Assembly: GCA_003693705.1 (NCBI GenBank)
Contig: RBZT01000098.1
Coordinates: forward strand, 1-40,136
Length of the DNA: 40,136 nucleotides
DNA from: Polymyxa betae
Taxonomy: Eukaryota > Endomyxa > Phytomyxea > Plasmodiophorida > Plasmodiophoridae
Direction of reading: 5' to 3'
The translations under genes and the position numbers were made by a program. Below the pieces are notes generated by a model. That model did not search any database. It saw nothing but the letters and a program-made list of their open reading frames with translations, and was not told the origin of the DNA. Shown in pieces: positions 21,120 to 31,002 of this stretch (within the stretch, counting starts at the first letter, position 1; every line of letters begins with the position of its first letter).

Positions 21120-22860
21120 CTACAAAAGTTTGGCCAGCTTGTAAACTGGGCTGGTGTACCGAACATACGCAGTCTGATATTTCTGGAGAATATCGGACGC
21201 TTCCTGTCTTGTGGCAGGTTTCAGGAATCAGGAACCGCATCAGATTCTAAGACGCGAGCCAGATCATCTCCTACTGCGACCAACCATGATTTCCGGTTGT
21301 CAGGATCGACCGTGGCAGCCAGATTCGTCCATTCGGGTGCCACACCCGGGTTCTCACAAATGAAGAACCGACAGAGAACATCGAGCTCTGAAGTATGGAC
21401 TTCAGGGCTGCCGATGCGCTGCAGATAATTTTGTAGGTCTTCCGGCCTACATTCGCCAAAATTGGCGAAATGACTGCCATCTTCAATCTCCTGATGCTTT
21501 GAAGAAGGATTTCCACGTCCCTGTGATCATTGCTCAAAAACTCAGCGGTTTCATTTTCAATAATGCGATTACTCTGGAGAAAGCGCTTTTGCGTGCGCAT
21601 GAGAGCACTTGCGCAGTTTTACAAACCTACCCCCTCATCATCACTCTCAGCTTGGGCAGTATGGTCTGTCCGCTCCGATTTGGATTCCGTAATAGAATCT
21701 GTTGCAAAATTCATATTCTAATTCAAATATACAAAGTTCCATACCTTTTTCGTTGAACTGGGCCCATTGGAAGGAGCACGATCGATTCGGCGGTGTTATG
21801 TGCGTTACTTTTCGCCAAAACGTTTCTCAAGTGCAGTTGCGACTCTGGAAATCGCAATTCTTGTTACACACACTCCTTCAACACGGCCAGTTCATCAAAC
21901 GTCCAGGCGTCGAACGGCATATCTCTGAACACAGAATCTAGAGTCAGAAATCGCCATCAAAAAAGAATAGAGAATTCTACTCGGATTTCTGCAGGAAACC
22001 ATTAGACTTTAAACCTGTGTCGGCTTGAAGATGTCCGTTATCGTCAACAGATTGGGGCTGATAGATTTCACCGGCTGGAGATTTTATCAACTGACTCTTT
22101 AAATTGGCAAATTAATCCTTCCAATTTTTTTTCCTGAAGACAAACGTAAAACTTACTCTGTAACGGTGACTTTTTGCGCTTTTTCCGATACACATTCATC
22201 ATGAAGTCTCTTAGAACGTGTAGTATTTCTGGATTTTCAATTATGAATTATGATGAGCAAAGAAAATTATGAAGACTGATACCGTGTATGACGGAATGGA
22301 CTCCCTTCCTAGTTTGTTAGTTAGCCCGGCCCATCAAATTAATTCATTGTTCATGGTAAACAGACCCTGTGGAATCTGGTTCACAATCATGATCGGTAAC
22401 GATCCATTTAGTGCCCTGAGCCATAGTGAGCACTGTCCAAAGTGATTGACCGGAAGATTTGCGCTTGAAAACCTTGGCGATTATGGATATGGGCAGAAAC
22501 ACCCATTATACAGGTGATCGAGCGGTGCAAATCATCTCATAATTCATCAGACCCGGCTGCGGATCTTTGATCAGCTGGGCGACGGTACAACCCTGGAACC
22601 TCGGACTCGGGCTCCACACCGTTGTATATTCACCTGCGATTCCGCTGCCCACTTTTGGATTGCAGTTGGCACCGAGTTCTGGAGAATTGAGAGAGCGGCG
22701 GCTTTTTGTGCCTCCTCTGCTGCTCTCCTTTGTTCTGCCAGCTGCATGATACTCGGCGCTGGTAAAAAAGCTTGATCATGTTGAATGCAATCATCGCTCT
22801 CGATAATTACATCATTATCATGGTCTATACAAAAATCAGTGAAAGGTATAAGAGCCCGAA
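21120..22860 (-). CDS. intron-rich gene of unknown function
   Basis: Coding segments chain on the minus strand when short introns are removed. SIMQLAEQRRAAEEAQKAAA..WAAESQ (to about 22633) joins over 41 nt to CTVAQLIKDPQPGLMNYEMI, over 39 nt to VFKRKSSGQSLWTVLTMAQG..HDCEPDST, over about 59 nt to KGVHSVIH, and then to EILHVLRDFMMNVYRKKRKK. After less certain joins come DAWTFDELAVLKECV, SDDEG, SNRIIENETAEFLSNDHRD, and IEDGSHFANFGECRPEDLQN..NPGVAPEWTNLAATVDPD. It ends YQTAYVRYTSPVYKLAKLL at TAG 21122-21120. Phases agree at the first four joins. The later ones include 23-32-nt gaps that may instead be indels in a pseudogene. No family is recognised. The start is not determined. Confidence 0.4.
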
Positions 22861-23190
22861 TAGAAAGAGAAAACCCACAAATTAAAATCTCAAATAGGAT
22901 AAAATCACATATCAGATTCAGATCCGAAATCTTAAAAACTAATGCCGACCTGTGTTAGGCATCGACCTGTATAACAGGATGAAGCCTAACACATGATGCT
23001 CCCCGTTCTCGCTTGGTGCTACTCAAATCAGCGTCAGCAGAGACCGATCCCCCTCGACTCCGACCGCTCTCAGACATACTTTCACTGTCGCAGTCGCTCC
23101 GTGTCGCTCCTATCGTAGGTACATAGTCGTAGATAGCTGGTAAGAAGCAGATCTAGAATGAAAGGTTTAGCATTGAGTCATATCAATTAG

Positions 23191-24264
23191 TTAGATAGCG
23201 CCATGATGGCGCGTGCCTCCGGCGAGGACGGCCGGCCCTGTTGATTCCCAACACCCGTACAGTCCTGCTTCGGGCTGAAGAGATGCAGAACGCAGGATTT
23301 TCGCGATCTCCGGAACATACTGGACATTGCTGCCCTCCGCCACGTGCCACCCCTTCGATGTGAGAACATACGTACGTCACATAGCGAGCCCCAATTTGGG
23401 GCTCACAAACGCAGCAAATGAAAGCACATAGCTGGTACGGGCCCGAACTCGTCGGTAGTGGAGCTTCAAGATCTATTTGCAAACAGAGCTGAGACATAGC
23501 CCGGAGAATTATGGATTCACTTCCTGCTCACTGTCCTCGTTAGATGACGAAGTATCTGATCTCTAAAAAAAAATTATATTAAAATGAAATAAGGCTGTGC
23601 GTAATTGCTTACCCCAGAACGGCTACAGAGTTCCCAGCCCTAATTTGCTATCAGATACAAAAAAAACGATTTTGTACCAAGTCTGCCTACCTGATCTGTC
23701 TCCTGGGGGCATGATGCATCCTATAGGCTCGTAACCTGATCATGAAATTGTCAACGTTGCAGCCGTTTCCAAGGTAGTATCCACAGTACCTCAGCCTGAG
23801 GAAACAGCTGGGACAGCTGTAGATTGAGTTCTTCCTCAACTGGCTTTAACTTAAGGAAGAAAGTTTTCAAACTGACAGCGTTTGCCCAAACAGCAACGCG
23901 ATCGTGCTCTTGGGCCGTCAACGCCCACTGGGTTCTTTCCCGCAATATATTGTTCTCAGTGCAGCGAAAAATGAGAAAACATAGCCATTTTGCCCAGTGT
24001 CGTAGAAGAATCAAAGCCAATAGGGCCGAGCTTCTCGCCATCGAGCGCTTGTAGGACCAACTCCAAGCGCTGTTTCGACTGAGCTGTGTCATTTGGATGA
24101 TAGCTAGCCCACTCGAAGAGCAGACAACTATTCATACGGTCGTCGTGGATCGCATGACATAGGCCAACCATTGTTTCAACTGGCATAGACTCGGCCCAAG
24201 GCGTCTTGAGGGCTGTGAGACAGCCCTCCATCAGTTGTTCCAGTTTAGATCGTAGAGAGCTCAT
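23191..24264 (-). CDS. intron-rich gene of unknown function
   Basis: ATG 24264 starts MSSLRSKLEQLMEGCLTALK, followed by MVGLCHAIHDDRMNSCLLFE. After an internal intron or frame change (about 24060-23960) comes NNILRERTQWALTAQEHDRV..LNLQLSQLFPQAE. Further phase-compatible joins give DASCPQETDQ, QIRAGNSVAVLG, DQILRHLTRT, LCLQIDLEAPLPTSSGPYQL..GARYVTY and YVPEIAKILRSASLQPEAGL, ending at TAA 23193-23191. The last intron (GTATGT..CCAG, 52 nt) and two of the others have good splice sites. The helical, Leu-rich composition suggests an intracellular protein. No family is recognised. The first junction is the weak point. Confidence 0.45.
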
Positions 24265-24295
24265 TAGGAAATGACAGTGAAATCCCCGGAACTAG

Positions 24296-24425
24296 CTCGA
24301 TTTGTCGATCGATCTAGGGTTCCGATCGATACCGATACTACCCGACTACCGGCGCTCCGGTAGTCTCCCGGTCGGATACCGGTAGATGGGTGGTACCCGA
24401 CCCGACTACCGACACTACCGGCCTA
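24296..24425. repeat. low-complexity CGACTACCGG-type repeats with a hairpin
   Basis: Units of the type CCGACTACCG and CCGGTAG recur in both orientations. ACTACCGG-CGCT-CCGGTAGT is a perfect 8-bp stem. It lies just upstream of the minus-strand gene that starts at 24264, so it may sit in its promoter. Confidence 0.45.
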
Positions 24426-24484
24426 GGAATAGTGAGTGCTGGAAAATCTGCGTGGCGGACTTTCTTTGAAATCCTTTTGTATTC

Positions 24485-24682
24485 TTGTTTCATACACGGA
24501 AGCGGAGGGCTGACGCTCCACTGTGCCCCGTAAATGCACCTTTCCTTTGCGCCAATCTAAGGATTGAAGTTTTCGATCCTGTCGTGAATGATTACGAGCC
24601 CATAGCTTTGAGTGAGAGCTTCGGCAGTAGCCTTGTGTCCAAAAACATTATCGGTCCAACATCCTTGGAATATCATAGCTGA
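24485..24682 (+). CDS. short open frame, possible exon
   Basis: 65 codons with natural-looking composition (LRIEVFDPVVNDYEPIALSE..). There is no ATG at its start and no recognisable partner exon or family. It is listed only as a candidate. Confidence 0.2.
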   Translation: MFHTRKRRADAPLCPVNAPFLCANLRIEVFDPVVNDYEPIALSESFGSSLVSKNIIGPTSLEYHS

Positions 24683-25429
24683 GAGAAAGAAATTGCAGCT
24701 CTGAAATAATCATATTTTACAGAGAGAAGACAAAGTCGATATCATCGAAGCGAGACACAGTGTAGGCAGACTCAATGGTATGATAGAGCCGGAAAGCAGC
24801 AGATTTCACCTGACGATCCTCCTGTGGAATGCATCCATAATAAATTCGGAAAAGCCGGCACAACTGCAGCTTTTAACATTAAATGCACTATAGATATCCT
24901 TTGCATATCAGAATTATGATCACATAGACAGATTAATGGATTTCCCAACAATTTACAGAATGATAAGAACTGATAGGGTAGGCACCCTCCTCAATCCAAC
25001 CGGGACTCGAACACTCATCTACTACTTCCTTACTAAAGTGATCAGCTTTCTACCTAATACAATATGATTTATTAGCTGGAAGATGACAGTTACCCAATTG
25101 GCTCGTTTTTGTTAAAGCTCTACCAGAGACTCATGGAGCCGCACCCTAAAGACCTGCGTTTACCATGTGAGAAGGCGATGTCTGAGCGCCATCAGCTCCG
25201 GTCGGATTGTTGAACATTATAGTGCTCGTTATTACGGCTGGATTGTTGGCCTCTATCTAAGATGCGTCGTCAGGGACTGAACAGTTGTCCTGTCAGGATT
25301 GGACCATTTGACCAGATTTAGACCAAAGCAGTTGGACTTCGGCGGCACGGAGTTTTCGACCATCTGGAGATCGTTGGCCGATTTCAGGTCCTATTCGATT
25401 GTCTTTATCCATACAGAACCCTGGTCACA
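24683..25429. other. gap upstream of the secreted-protein gene
   Basis: It contains a tRNA-like remnant (about 24985-25065, minus) and otherwise no supported gene. The last 100 bases before ATG 25430 should hold the promoter of the next gene, but I see no clear motif. Confidence 0.3.
24985..25062 (-). pseudogene. tRNA-like remnant
   Basis: On the minus strand a GTTCGAGTCCC (B-box-like) follows a TAGGTAGAAAG (A-box-like) at roughly tRNA spacing. ACTT..AAGT can form a short anticodon-like stem between them. The T stem and acceptor stem do not pair. It is probably a decayed tRNA gene or chance. Confidence 0.2.
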
Positions 25430-26461
25430 ATGTTGAAGGGAGTTCTTCTGGTATCTGCAGTCATTGTGATTGCTCTGAGCACGGCCTCTGCCCGTACTGA
25501 CAACGGTATGTACAAACCCTAACCCTAACCCTACGGCTATTCCTTATACATCTACAGATGTGAATTCGGTCAGCACAGATGGATACGACTGGGAAGCGCA
25601 GACAACCTCACCCATTGAAGGAGAGCCTTCAGCCGCTCCAACAGAGGGAATTGGATCCTCTCCTCACGAGATTCTGGAGGCTGTCCTCTGCCATGCCCAG
25701 CCTGACCCAGCTCTAGAGGCAAAGCTCGCGGTGGTTAACAAGGCCCATTTCAGCATGGTCAAGGACAACCTCCGCCAGGAGCTCAAGCAGCGCCTGAGCC
25801 GGATCGTTCTCGAGCTCCCTTCGTCCCGAGACAGCTTCGTCCGCGACATCAAATGGCTGGTGGCGGCATGCAAAGATGCACCGCGGAATGTTTCCGTCCT
25901 GAGCGATCTGCTGACGGATGAGACGGCATCGCTGCTCCTGCATCGGCTGCTGTTGATCGTCGACGACGAACCCGACCTGGTCGTGGACCTGTTCGACGTC
26001 ATCGGGCCCATCAAATCCGTGGCCGAACTGACGCCCGGCTGGGTCGTCATCCTCCACGATCACCATTGGCTGCTCGTAAGCGATGACAGCAAGAAACGGA
26101 TGTGTCATCAAATCCTGAGCAAGACGCCCATCACCGACGCCTCTCCCTCAGCGACATTCCCGGCGCTATTCTCGACACAATCCTCCAGTACGAAGGCCGG
26201 ACTCCGGACAACCTTTCGATCCGGCGACGGCTGCCGGGCCCGTTCGCAGCAATCAAAAACGGGTCAGAATTCCGTGTCGCCAACAGCATCACCGTCCAGC
26301 ATGCGCCCCTGATCCGATCGCGGCCCGTACTGGCCCGAACGCTGTTCTTCCTCGGGACGCCCCTCCAACTGGACCTGATGTGGATCGCGGCGTTCACGGC
26401 CTCCGACCTGGAAACCCTGCTGCCGTTCGTCCTGTCGGTCGTATGCTGTGGCAGGTTCTGA
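25430..26461 (+). CDS. secreted protein of unknown function, about 309 aa (three exons)
   Basis: ATG 25430 opens MLKGVLLVSAVIVIALSTAS, a clear signal peptide (cleavage after ASA). Exon 1 ends at 25505 in phase 1. Intron 1 (25506-25557, 52 nt, GTATGT..CTACAG) contains three CCCTAA units. Exon 2 (25558-26101) encodes a Ser/Thr-rich linker and then a Leu-rich, mostly helical region (HEILEAVLCHAQPDPALEAK, KSVAELTPGWVVILHDHHWL). A 50-nt intron (26102-26151) restores frame in phase 2 to exon 3 (DIPGAILDTILQYEGRTPDN.., LARTFFLGTPLQLD-like block), ending at TGA 26459-26461. Without that intron the frame turns low-complexity. The family is unknown. A last exon ending near 26543 is possible. Confidence 0.6.
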
Positions 26462-27370
26462 GATCCAGTCACTGTTTGACGACCCCAGAACCCATTGATG
26501 GAGAGGCCCCATCCACCCCAGAACAGGAAATCAACGATGTCTAACAGCAAATAAAATCAGCAATTCTGCTGTCAGGTATTTTCCGTGATAAAATGGCGAA
26601 TAAATCTGAAATTTGATGTAGAACCCCAATATCACCTCATCATACAAACTTTTATTAAGAAAAGTTGAAAAACGCTTCAGTAAGAAATTCTCAAAGAACA
26701 AGGTCAAGAAGAAGTCATTTTGCAAATTATCCGGAAAGATCCCCATTAGGTGATGGATATCTATGAGTTAGACATAGATGTGGATTCACAGATATCCCAC
26801 TTCAAATAGATGATGCAACTTCAAATTGGACACGAAAAGGCAGGCCATATTCGATGTAGAGTACACCTGAGGTTAATTGGATATAGAGCAGGATAATACT
26901 TCTAAGCATTGCAATTGATATTCCGAAACGATTGAGCATCAACTGATTTCGTGCACGTCGCTCAAAAACAAAATTGTGGAAATTTCGACGCAAGTACAAA
27001 AGACGAAGAATAGCAGATTTGAACTAAGCATTCTATAGACAAAAATCTAAGAAAGTTTCTAAGCGCAGGACATAAACACTGATGTTACAGATAACGAAAT
27101 GGAAGGAAAGCTGGACAACCAATAGGGATGGATTCTGAGGGGGAATGTTAGTCCATGTTAGATTAGGCAGGTGTCTATCATAGGTCCGGACATAGAAAGC
27201 CGAACACTGCTTAATCCTATACAAAACTGATGGAATAATGTCCATTCGGCAACTGAATAGTAGGAGATCCTAAAGTGACCATATTGTGTCCCTTAGGCCA
27301 TTTGTTAACGAACAGAACCGACTCTTCTTCCTTGATGAGAATCAGCGTTAATCCAAACCAATGAAATCAC
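26462..27370. other. gap with possible minus-strand exons
   Basis: AT-rich. Minus-strand frames at 27245-27033 (MDIIPSVLYRIKQCSAFYVR..) and 26999-26802 (MYLRRNFHNFVFERRARNQL..) have coding-like composition but could not be joined confidently. 27371-27170 (minus) also reads KGHNMVTLGSPTIQLPNGHY. They may be 3' exons of the gene at 27371-27850 or a separate gene. Confidence 0.25.
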
Positions 27371-27850
27371 TCAGGTGCCGGTTCTGCTGGATTTGAGCAA
27401 ATCCAGAGGCAGGAGGTAATTGAGTGCAGCAGCTGCCATTACGATCTGTATAATTGGCTATACGAATGACGCATCCTGGCAAGGTTGTATCCAGATACCC
27501 ATAGAGGGAATCCACTGCAATTGTCATCCATAATGGATTCGTCTTTGAAGATTTCCTGCAAAGCGATCTAGCCAGCGATATCCGCCGCTCGCCAGTTATC
27601 TCCCGGAAGCAGAATGTGAACTTCCCAGATTGGGCCAGCTCGCATCCAAACCTCGAAACGATGGGCATTGAAGAAGGGCAGGAACTCGTAGACGGAAAGA
27701 AGAGCCTCTCATTGAATGTTCATGTTTTGAATCAGGCTTATCCGAATCACCTACAAAAACCCCAACATAACCAGTTGCCCAACAGGTGATATCTGCTACA
27801 CTAGATGATAAGTTTATTGATCCACGACGCCATATGAACCATAGTATGAC
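27371..27850 (-). CDS. intron-rich gene fragment, unknown function
   Basis: Minus-strand segments join in phase. NLSSSVADITCWATGYVGVF (about 27815-27751) joins over a 45-nt GTGATT..GAG intron to EALLSVYEFLPFFNAHRFEV and WMRAGPIWE. A 54-nt intron then leads to IALQEIFKDESIMDDNCSGF and PLW, and a 41-nt intron to PIIQIVMAAAALNYLLPLDL, ending at TGA 27373-27371. Upstream, the frame is closed by a TAA inside AACCCTAACCCTAAG, which looks like the 3' end of another intron with telomere-type repeats. Hydrophobic stretches suggest membrane association. No family is recognised, and the 5' end is not found. Confidence 0.4.
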
Positions 27851-27861
27851 TTAGGGTTAGG

Positions 27862-28022
27862 GTTTTACATTTATCACCACTCACTCTTCTGTATTTCCTC
27901 TCATATTAAAGCATTCTCATCCACATGTTTGACTGGTTTATCACATCTTTTTGAGTGAGAATGCATAAAACGGTTTATGAGTGGAAATTACAGAAGGAGT
28001 GTGTGATGATAAATGTGAAAAC
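27862..28022. mobile_element. fold-back/MITE-like element, 161 bp
   Basis: The two halves are imperfect inverted repeats. The left arm reads GTTTTACATTTATCACCACT then CACTCTTCTGTATTTCC..CATTCTCA. The right arm, reverse-complemented, reads GTTTTCACATTTATCATCAC then ..TTCTGTAATTTCC..CATTCTCA. This makes a long hairpin of about 60 bp per arm with no coding capacity. It abuts TTAGGGTTAGGG at 27851-27862. No clear target duplication is seen. Confidence 0.6.
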
Positions 28023-28445
28023 GGGTCATTGGATGACCAATATGACGTCGTGGGCAGGACAATTGGGTCAATCAATGTTAGGTTTCTAAGCTCACCGACC
28101 AACTGTAGCCGACGAATATCGATGTCTCATTCTACAGATTCCTCCGAATGATGGAATTGATGCCGGTAATTGCGGTACAGTACCAACATGATTGGTGCTT
28201 TTGGCGCTTTCAATGACAGTGTGGACAGATGAAGGTCATGAACTTTGGTCATTGTTTTTGCTATTTCGTTCAGTGAAGTTTTCCCAGAGCATTAAACATG
28301 GGAAACCGTTTAGGCTAGCAATCTAGCCACCAAGTTTGATATTGACGAAGAGCACGCATCCAGAGACAAGCAATCAAACCATCAGGATGACAGAAACGTC
28401 AAAATAATGTTTGAAGATCAAACGTAAAAGGTTTCTTAAGAAACT
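28023..28445. other. intergenic gap
   Basis: No coding frame or repeat that I can support. Confidence 0.35.
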
Positions 28446-28517
28446 TCCGAAATAGTATAGTGGTTTAGTATTCGCCCCTGTCACGGGTGGGACCGTTGTT
28501 CAATCCCCGTTTCGGAG
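28446..28517 (+). tRNA. tRNA-Asp (GTC)
   Basis: The acceptor stem TCCGAAA/TTTCGGA pairs perfectly (28446-28452 with 28510-28516). The anticodon arm CGCCC-CTGTCAC-GGGTG gives anticodon GTC. A TAGTATAGTGG A-box-like element is present. A T run at 28519-28527 is a Pol III terminator. The T stem is poor (CGTTG opposite CCCCG, two mismatches), so it could be a weak or recently decaying gene. All other parts look functional. Confidence 0.75.
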
Positions 28518-28518
28518 A

Positions 28519-28527
28519 TGTTTTTTT
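28519..28527 (+). terminator. Pol III T-run after tRNA-Asp
   Basis: A run of T directly after the tRNA 3' end, the standard Pol III stop signal. Confidence 0.7.
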
Positions 28528-28795
28528 TTGGGGAATCTGAAACCGAATATCAGTATTGTCAGAGTATCAACACGTGACGCAACCCTCTACTTGTCAATGT
28601 TAGATAGAGGCTTTCATCACGATGGAACAAGCGAGCTTGTGTGGCAGTTTCGCTATTCGCGAACCTTCAGAGATATTCTTTGAGCGTGTGACGGTCAGAT
28701 GAAGACGAAGGGACCTTGTTGTGGTGCCGCTGCCCGCTGCCGCTACCCTATGGCAGCTCGTTCCTGCCAGAACGATACCTCTGGTGCCACCAGCG

Positions 28796-30842
28796 ATGAC
28801 GATCCGCCCTGACGATGTCGCCGTCAAGATCGCTGATTCGCGACGTCGGCATACCTTCATGCTGCAAGGCGTCGGAAAGGATTTCACTGTCGACATTAAG
28901 GTCGGTTTCAGGCCAAGCGGTGTGATCGGATTACCGCCTTAATCGTCGACGATTTAGTATACCCCCATGAAGGTGCTTGGATCGGGAGCTTATGGTATAG
29001 TGGCAGCTGCATTTGATAACGATCTGGAAAGAAAAGTCGCAATTAAACAGGTTTGTCTTTTTTTCTCGCCTTATATCTGGTGTTAGGTTTTGCTTCAATC
29101 ATTTTGGTTAATCTGCTGATTGGTTCAGTCGATATTTGACCACTTTCTGCGGTTGTCTAAATTCATTCTTGACCGTAGCTGTAGGTTGCCAATGTCTTTG
29201 AAGACGAAACCGACGCCCTCCGTGTTTTACGAGAGGTTAAATTGCTGCGTCACCTTCGACACCCGAATATTGTGACATTGTATGATATTGAGCGACCGCT
29301 CACTATCGAACAGTTCCGCGATCTGTATCTAATTATGGAGCATATGGAAGCTGATCTGCATAAGTGAGTCTGGTCTTCTGTGGTCTGCAAGTTGCTTACA
29401 CAAGTTCAGAATTATTCATTCGAAACCGCGACAGTTGACTGAAGATCACATCCGCTACATTCTTGTACAGTTATTAAGTGGTGTGAAGCATATGCATTCA
29501 GCTGGTGTTATTCACCGCGATCTTGTATGGATCGTTTCAATGAATGCATCAACATGGGCTAAGCGTTTCGGTTGCTTAGAAACCGTCGAACATTCTATTA
29601 AACTCCAGCTGTGATTTGCGAATATGCGACCTTGGTATTAGACTTGACTCCATCTCTCCTCTCGAAATTCATCGCTTTTTAGGCCTTTCCCGTGGGCTCG
29701 AATCCAGTAGCGGCAAGAAAACACGATTGACAGAATATGGTAACTTCTCATTTATTACTTTGGATTTTGGTTTTGATTTGCCAAATCATCTGTGAGAGCT
29801 GTTTGCGTTTGTAGTCTTTCCGTGTTACCTTTATTATCGTGTAACTTTCTGCTACGTTTAGTTGTTACACGGTGGTATCGGGCTCCAGAAATTTTATGCT
29901 CATCGAACTATTCCTACCCTGTCGACATGTAGGCTCAATACGACATTTGTCTGCATTTTTTAACATCGACTTAGGTGGGCGATTGGCTGCATTTTTGCAG
30001 AGATGCTGCGTTGCGAAGCTCTGTTTCCTGGTGAGAATTCTGTTGATATGTTAAATCGAATTCATAAGGTACGACAACAGCATGATGAGGGTTTTTTATC
30101 ATTAATCTTGTCGATGTAGGTTTTCGGATCCAAGGAAATGAACGCTTTACGCGCTCATGCAACGCATCAGCGAGCGCACCAGTTTTTGGCAGACATGAAA
30201 TCATGCGACCCCATTCCGCTTGACCATGTTCGTAGCCGATGTGTTTCTAAGGCCCCGTTCTCCATATTCTGACCTTTGAATCTTTAGGTATGCTTTGGAG
30301 CTAGTCAGGAGGCACTGTCATTACTCGGCCGCATGCTTCGTATCTTGCCCGAAGAGCGCATCTCTATTGACCAAGCTTTAAACGATCCATTCCTGCAAAG
30401 ATTCAATTCCTGTCATATCGAAGCCGACGTAAGATTCGGTTGAATCCGCTTTCTCCATGCTGTTAATAGCATCACTATTTTCAGGTGGAGGTATTTCGAT
30501 TTGATTTTGAGAAAGAGGCTAAAGGCAAAGATACCATTCGTCGATTGATGTTCAACGAGATCCTAGATTTATCTGCCAAGAATTCTACAGTAAACCGTTC
30601 AGATGATGATGAATCAGGCATGGCTGGAGTCGACAATGTATGCGCTTCAATGCAAAATCTATCTGTTCGTCGCTCACGTTCTGGTTAATCAATGCTTGTC
30701 AGAATACTTAAAATATGATTGTTTAAATTAATACTTGAAATATTCTTGCCTTTCAGTAAACGCCATGAGCGATTTAATGTCGGTTTTCAAACAAAAGCTG
30801 GGATCAGACCACAAAGCCACTTCTGGTGAGAATATCACATAG
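28796..30842 (+). CDS. MAP kinase (TEY type), about 12 exons
   Basis: Exons chain in phase: 28796-28900, 28958-29050, 29185-29363, 29410-29524, 29580-29634, 29683-29739, 29862-29928, 29975-30068, 30120-30227, 30288-30428, 30485-30683, 30757-30842, giving about 432 aa. Without the last splice the protein ends at TAA 30686-30688, at 405 aa. Motifs are [15 protein letters not shown] (Gly loop), KVAIKQ (Lys), VIHRDL + KPSNILLN (catalytic loop), CDLG (DFG position), [16 protein letters not shown] (TEY activation lip) and [12 protein letters not shown]. This is an ERK-type serine/threonine kinase acting in a MAPK cascade and activated by dual phosphorylation of the TEY Thr and Tyr. DLG for DFG is a conservative change. 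The start in exon 1 (ATG 28796) is the least certain point. Confidence 0.85.
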
Positions 30843-31002
30843 CAACATAATCCTAGAGCGGTTTACTTTGATGTGAATGGTTGTGGACTATACAATAGCA
30901 GTTTAAAAGCAAAAATCAAGCCAGAATGTAAAAGATTATCTTCATTATTTAGCTTGTCAGAGCTGATCTAATTATATGAACGGCAGTCTGGCTGACTACT
31001 GC

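Noticed and set aside
23183-23497. RING-finger-like Cys/His pattern on the minus strand
   Set aside because: The second half of the pattern lies in a good 52-nt GTATGT..CCAG intron, and splicing gives a continuous non-RING protein.
25514-25533. Chromosome end or true telomere tract
   Set aside because: Only three units, inside an intron and flanked by genes on both sides. The other TTAGGG-type blocks are equally short.
28600-28896. Minus-strand frame overlapping the first MAP kinase exon
   Set aside because: It is the complement of the exon that joins in phase to [13 protein letters not shown]. No independent support for the antisense frame.
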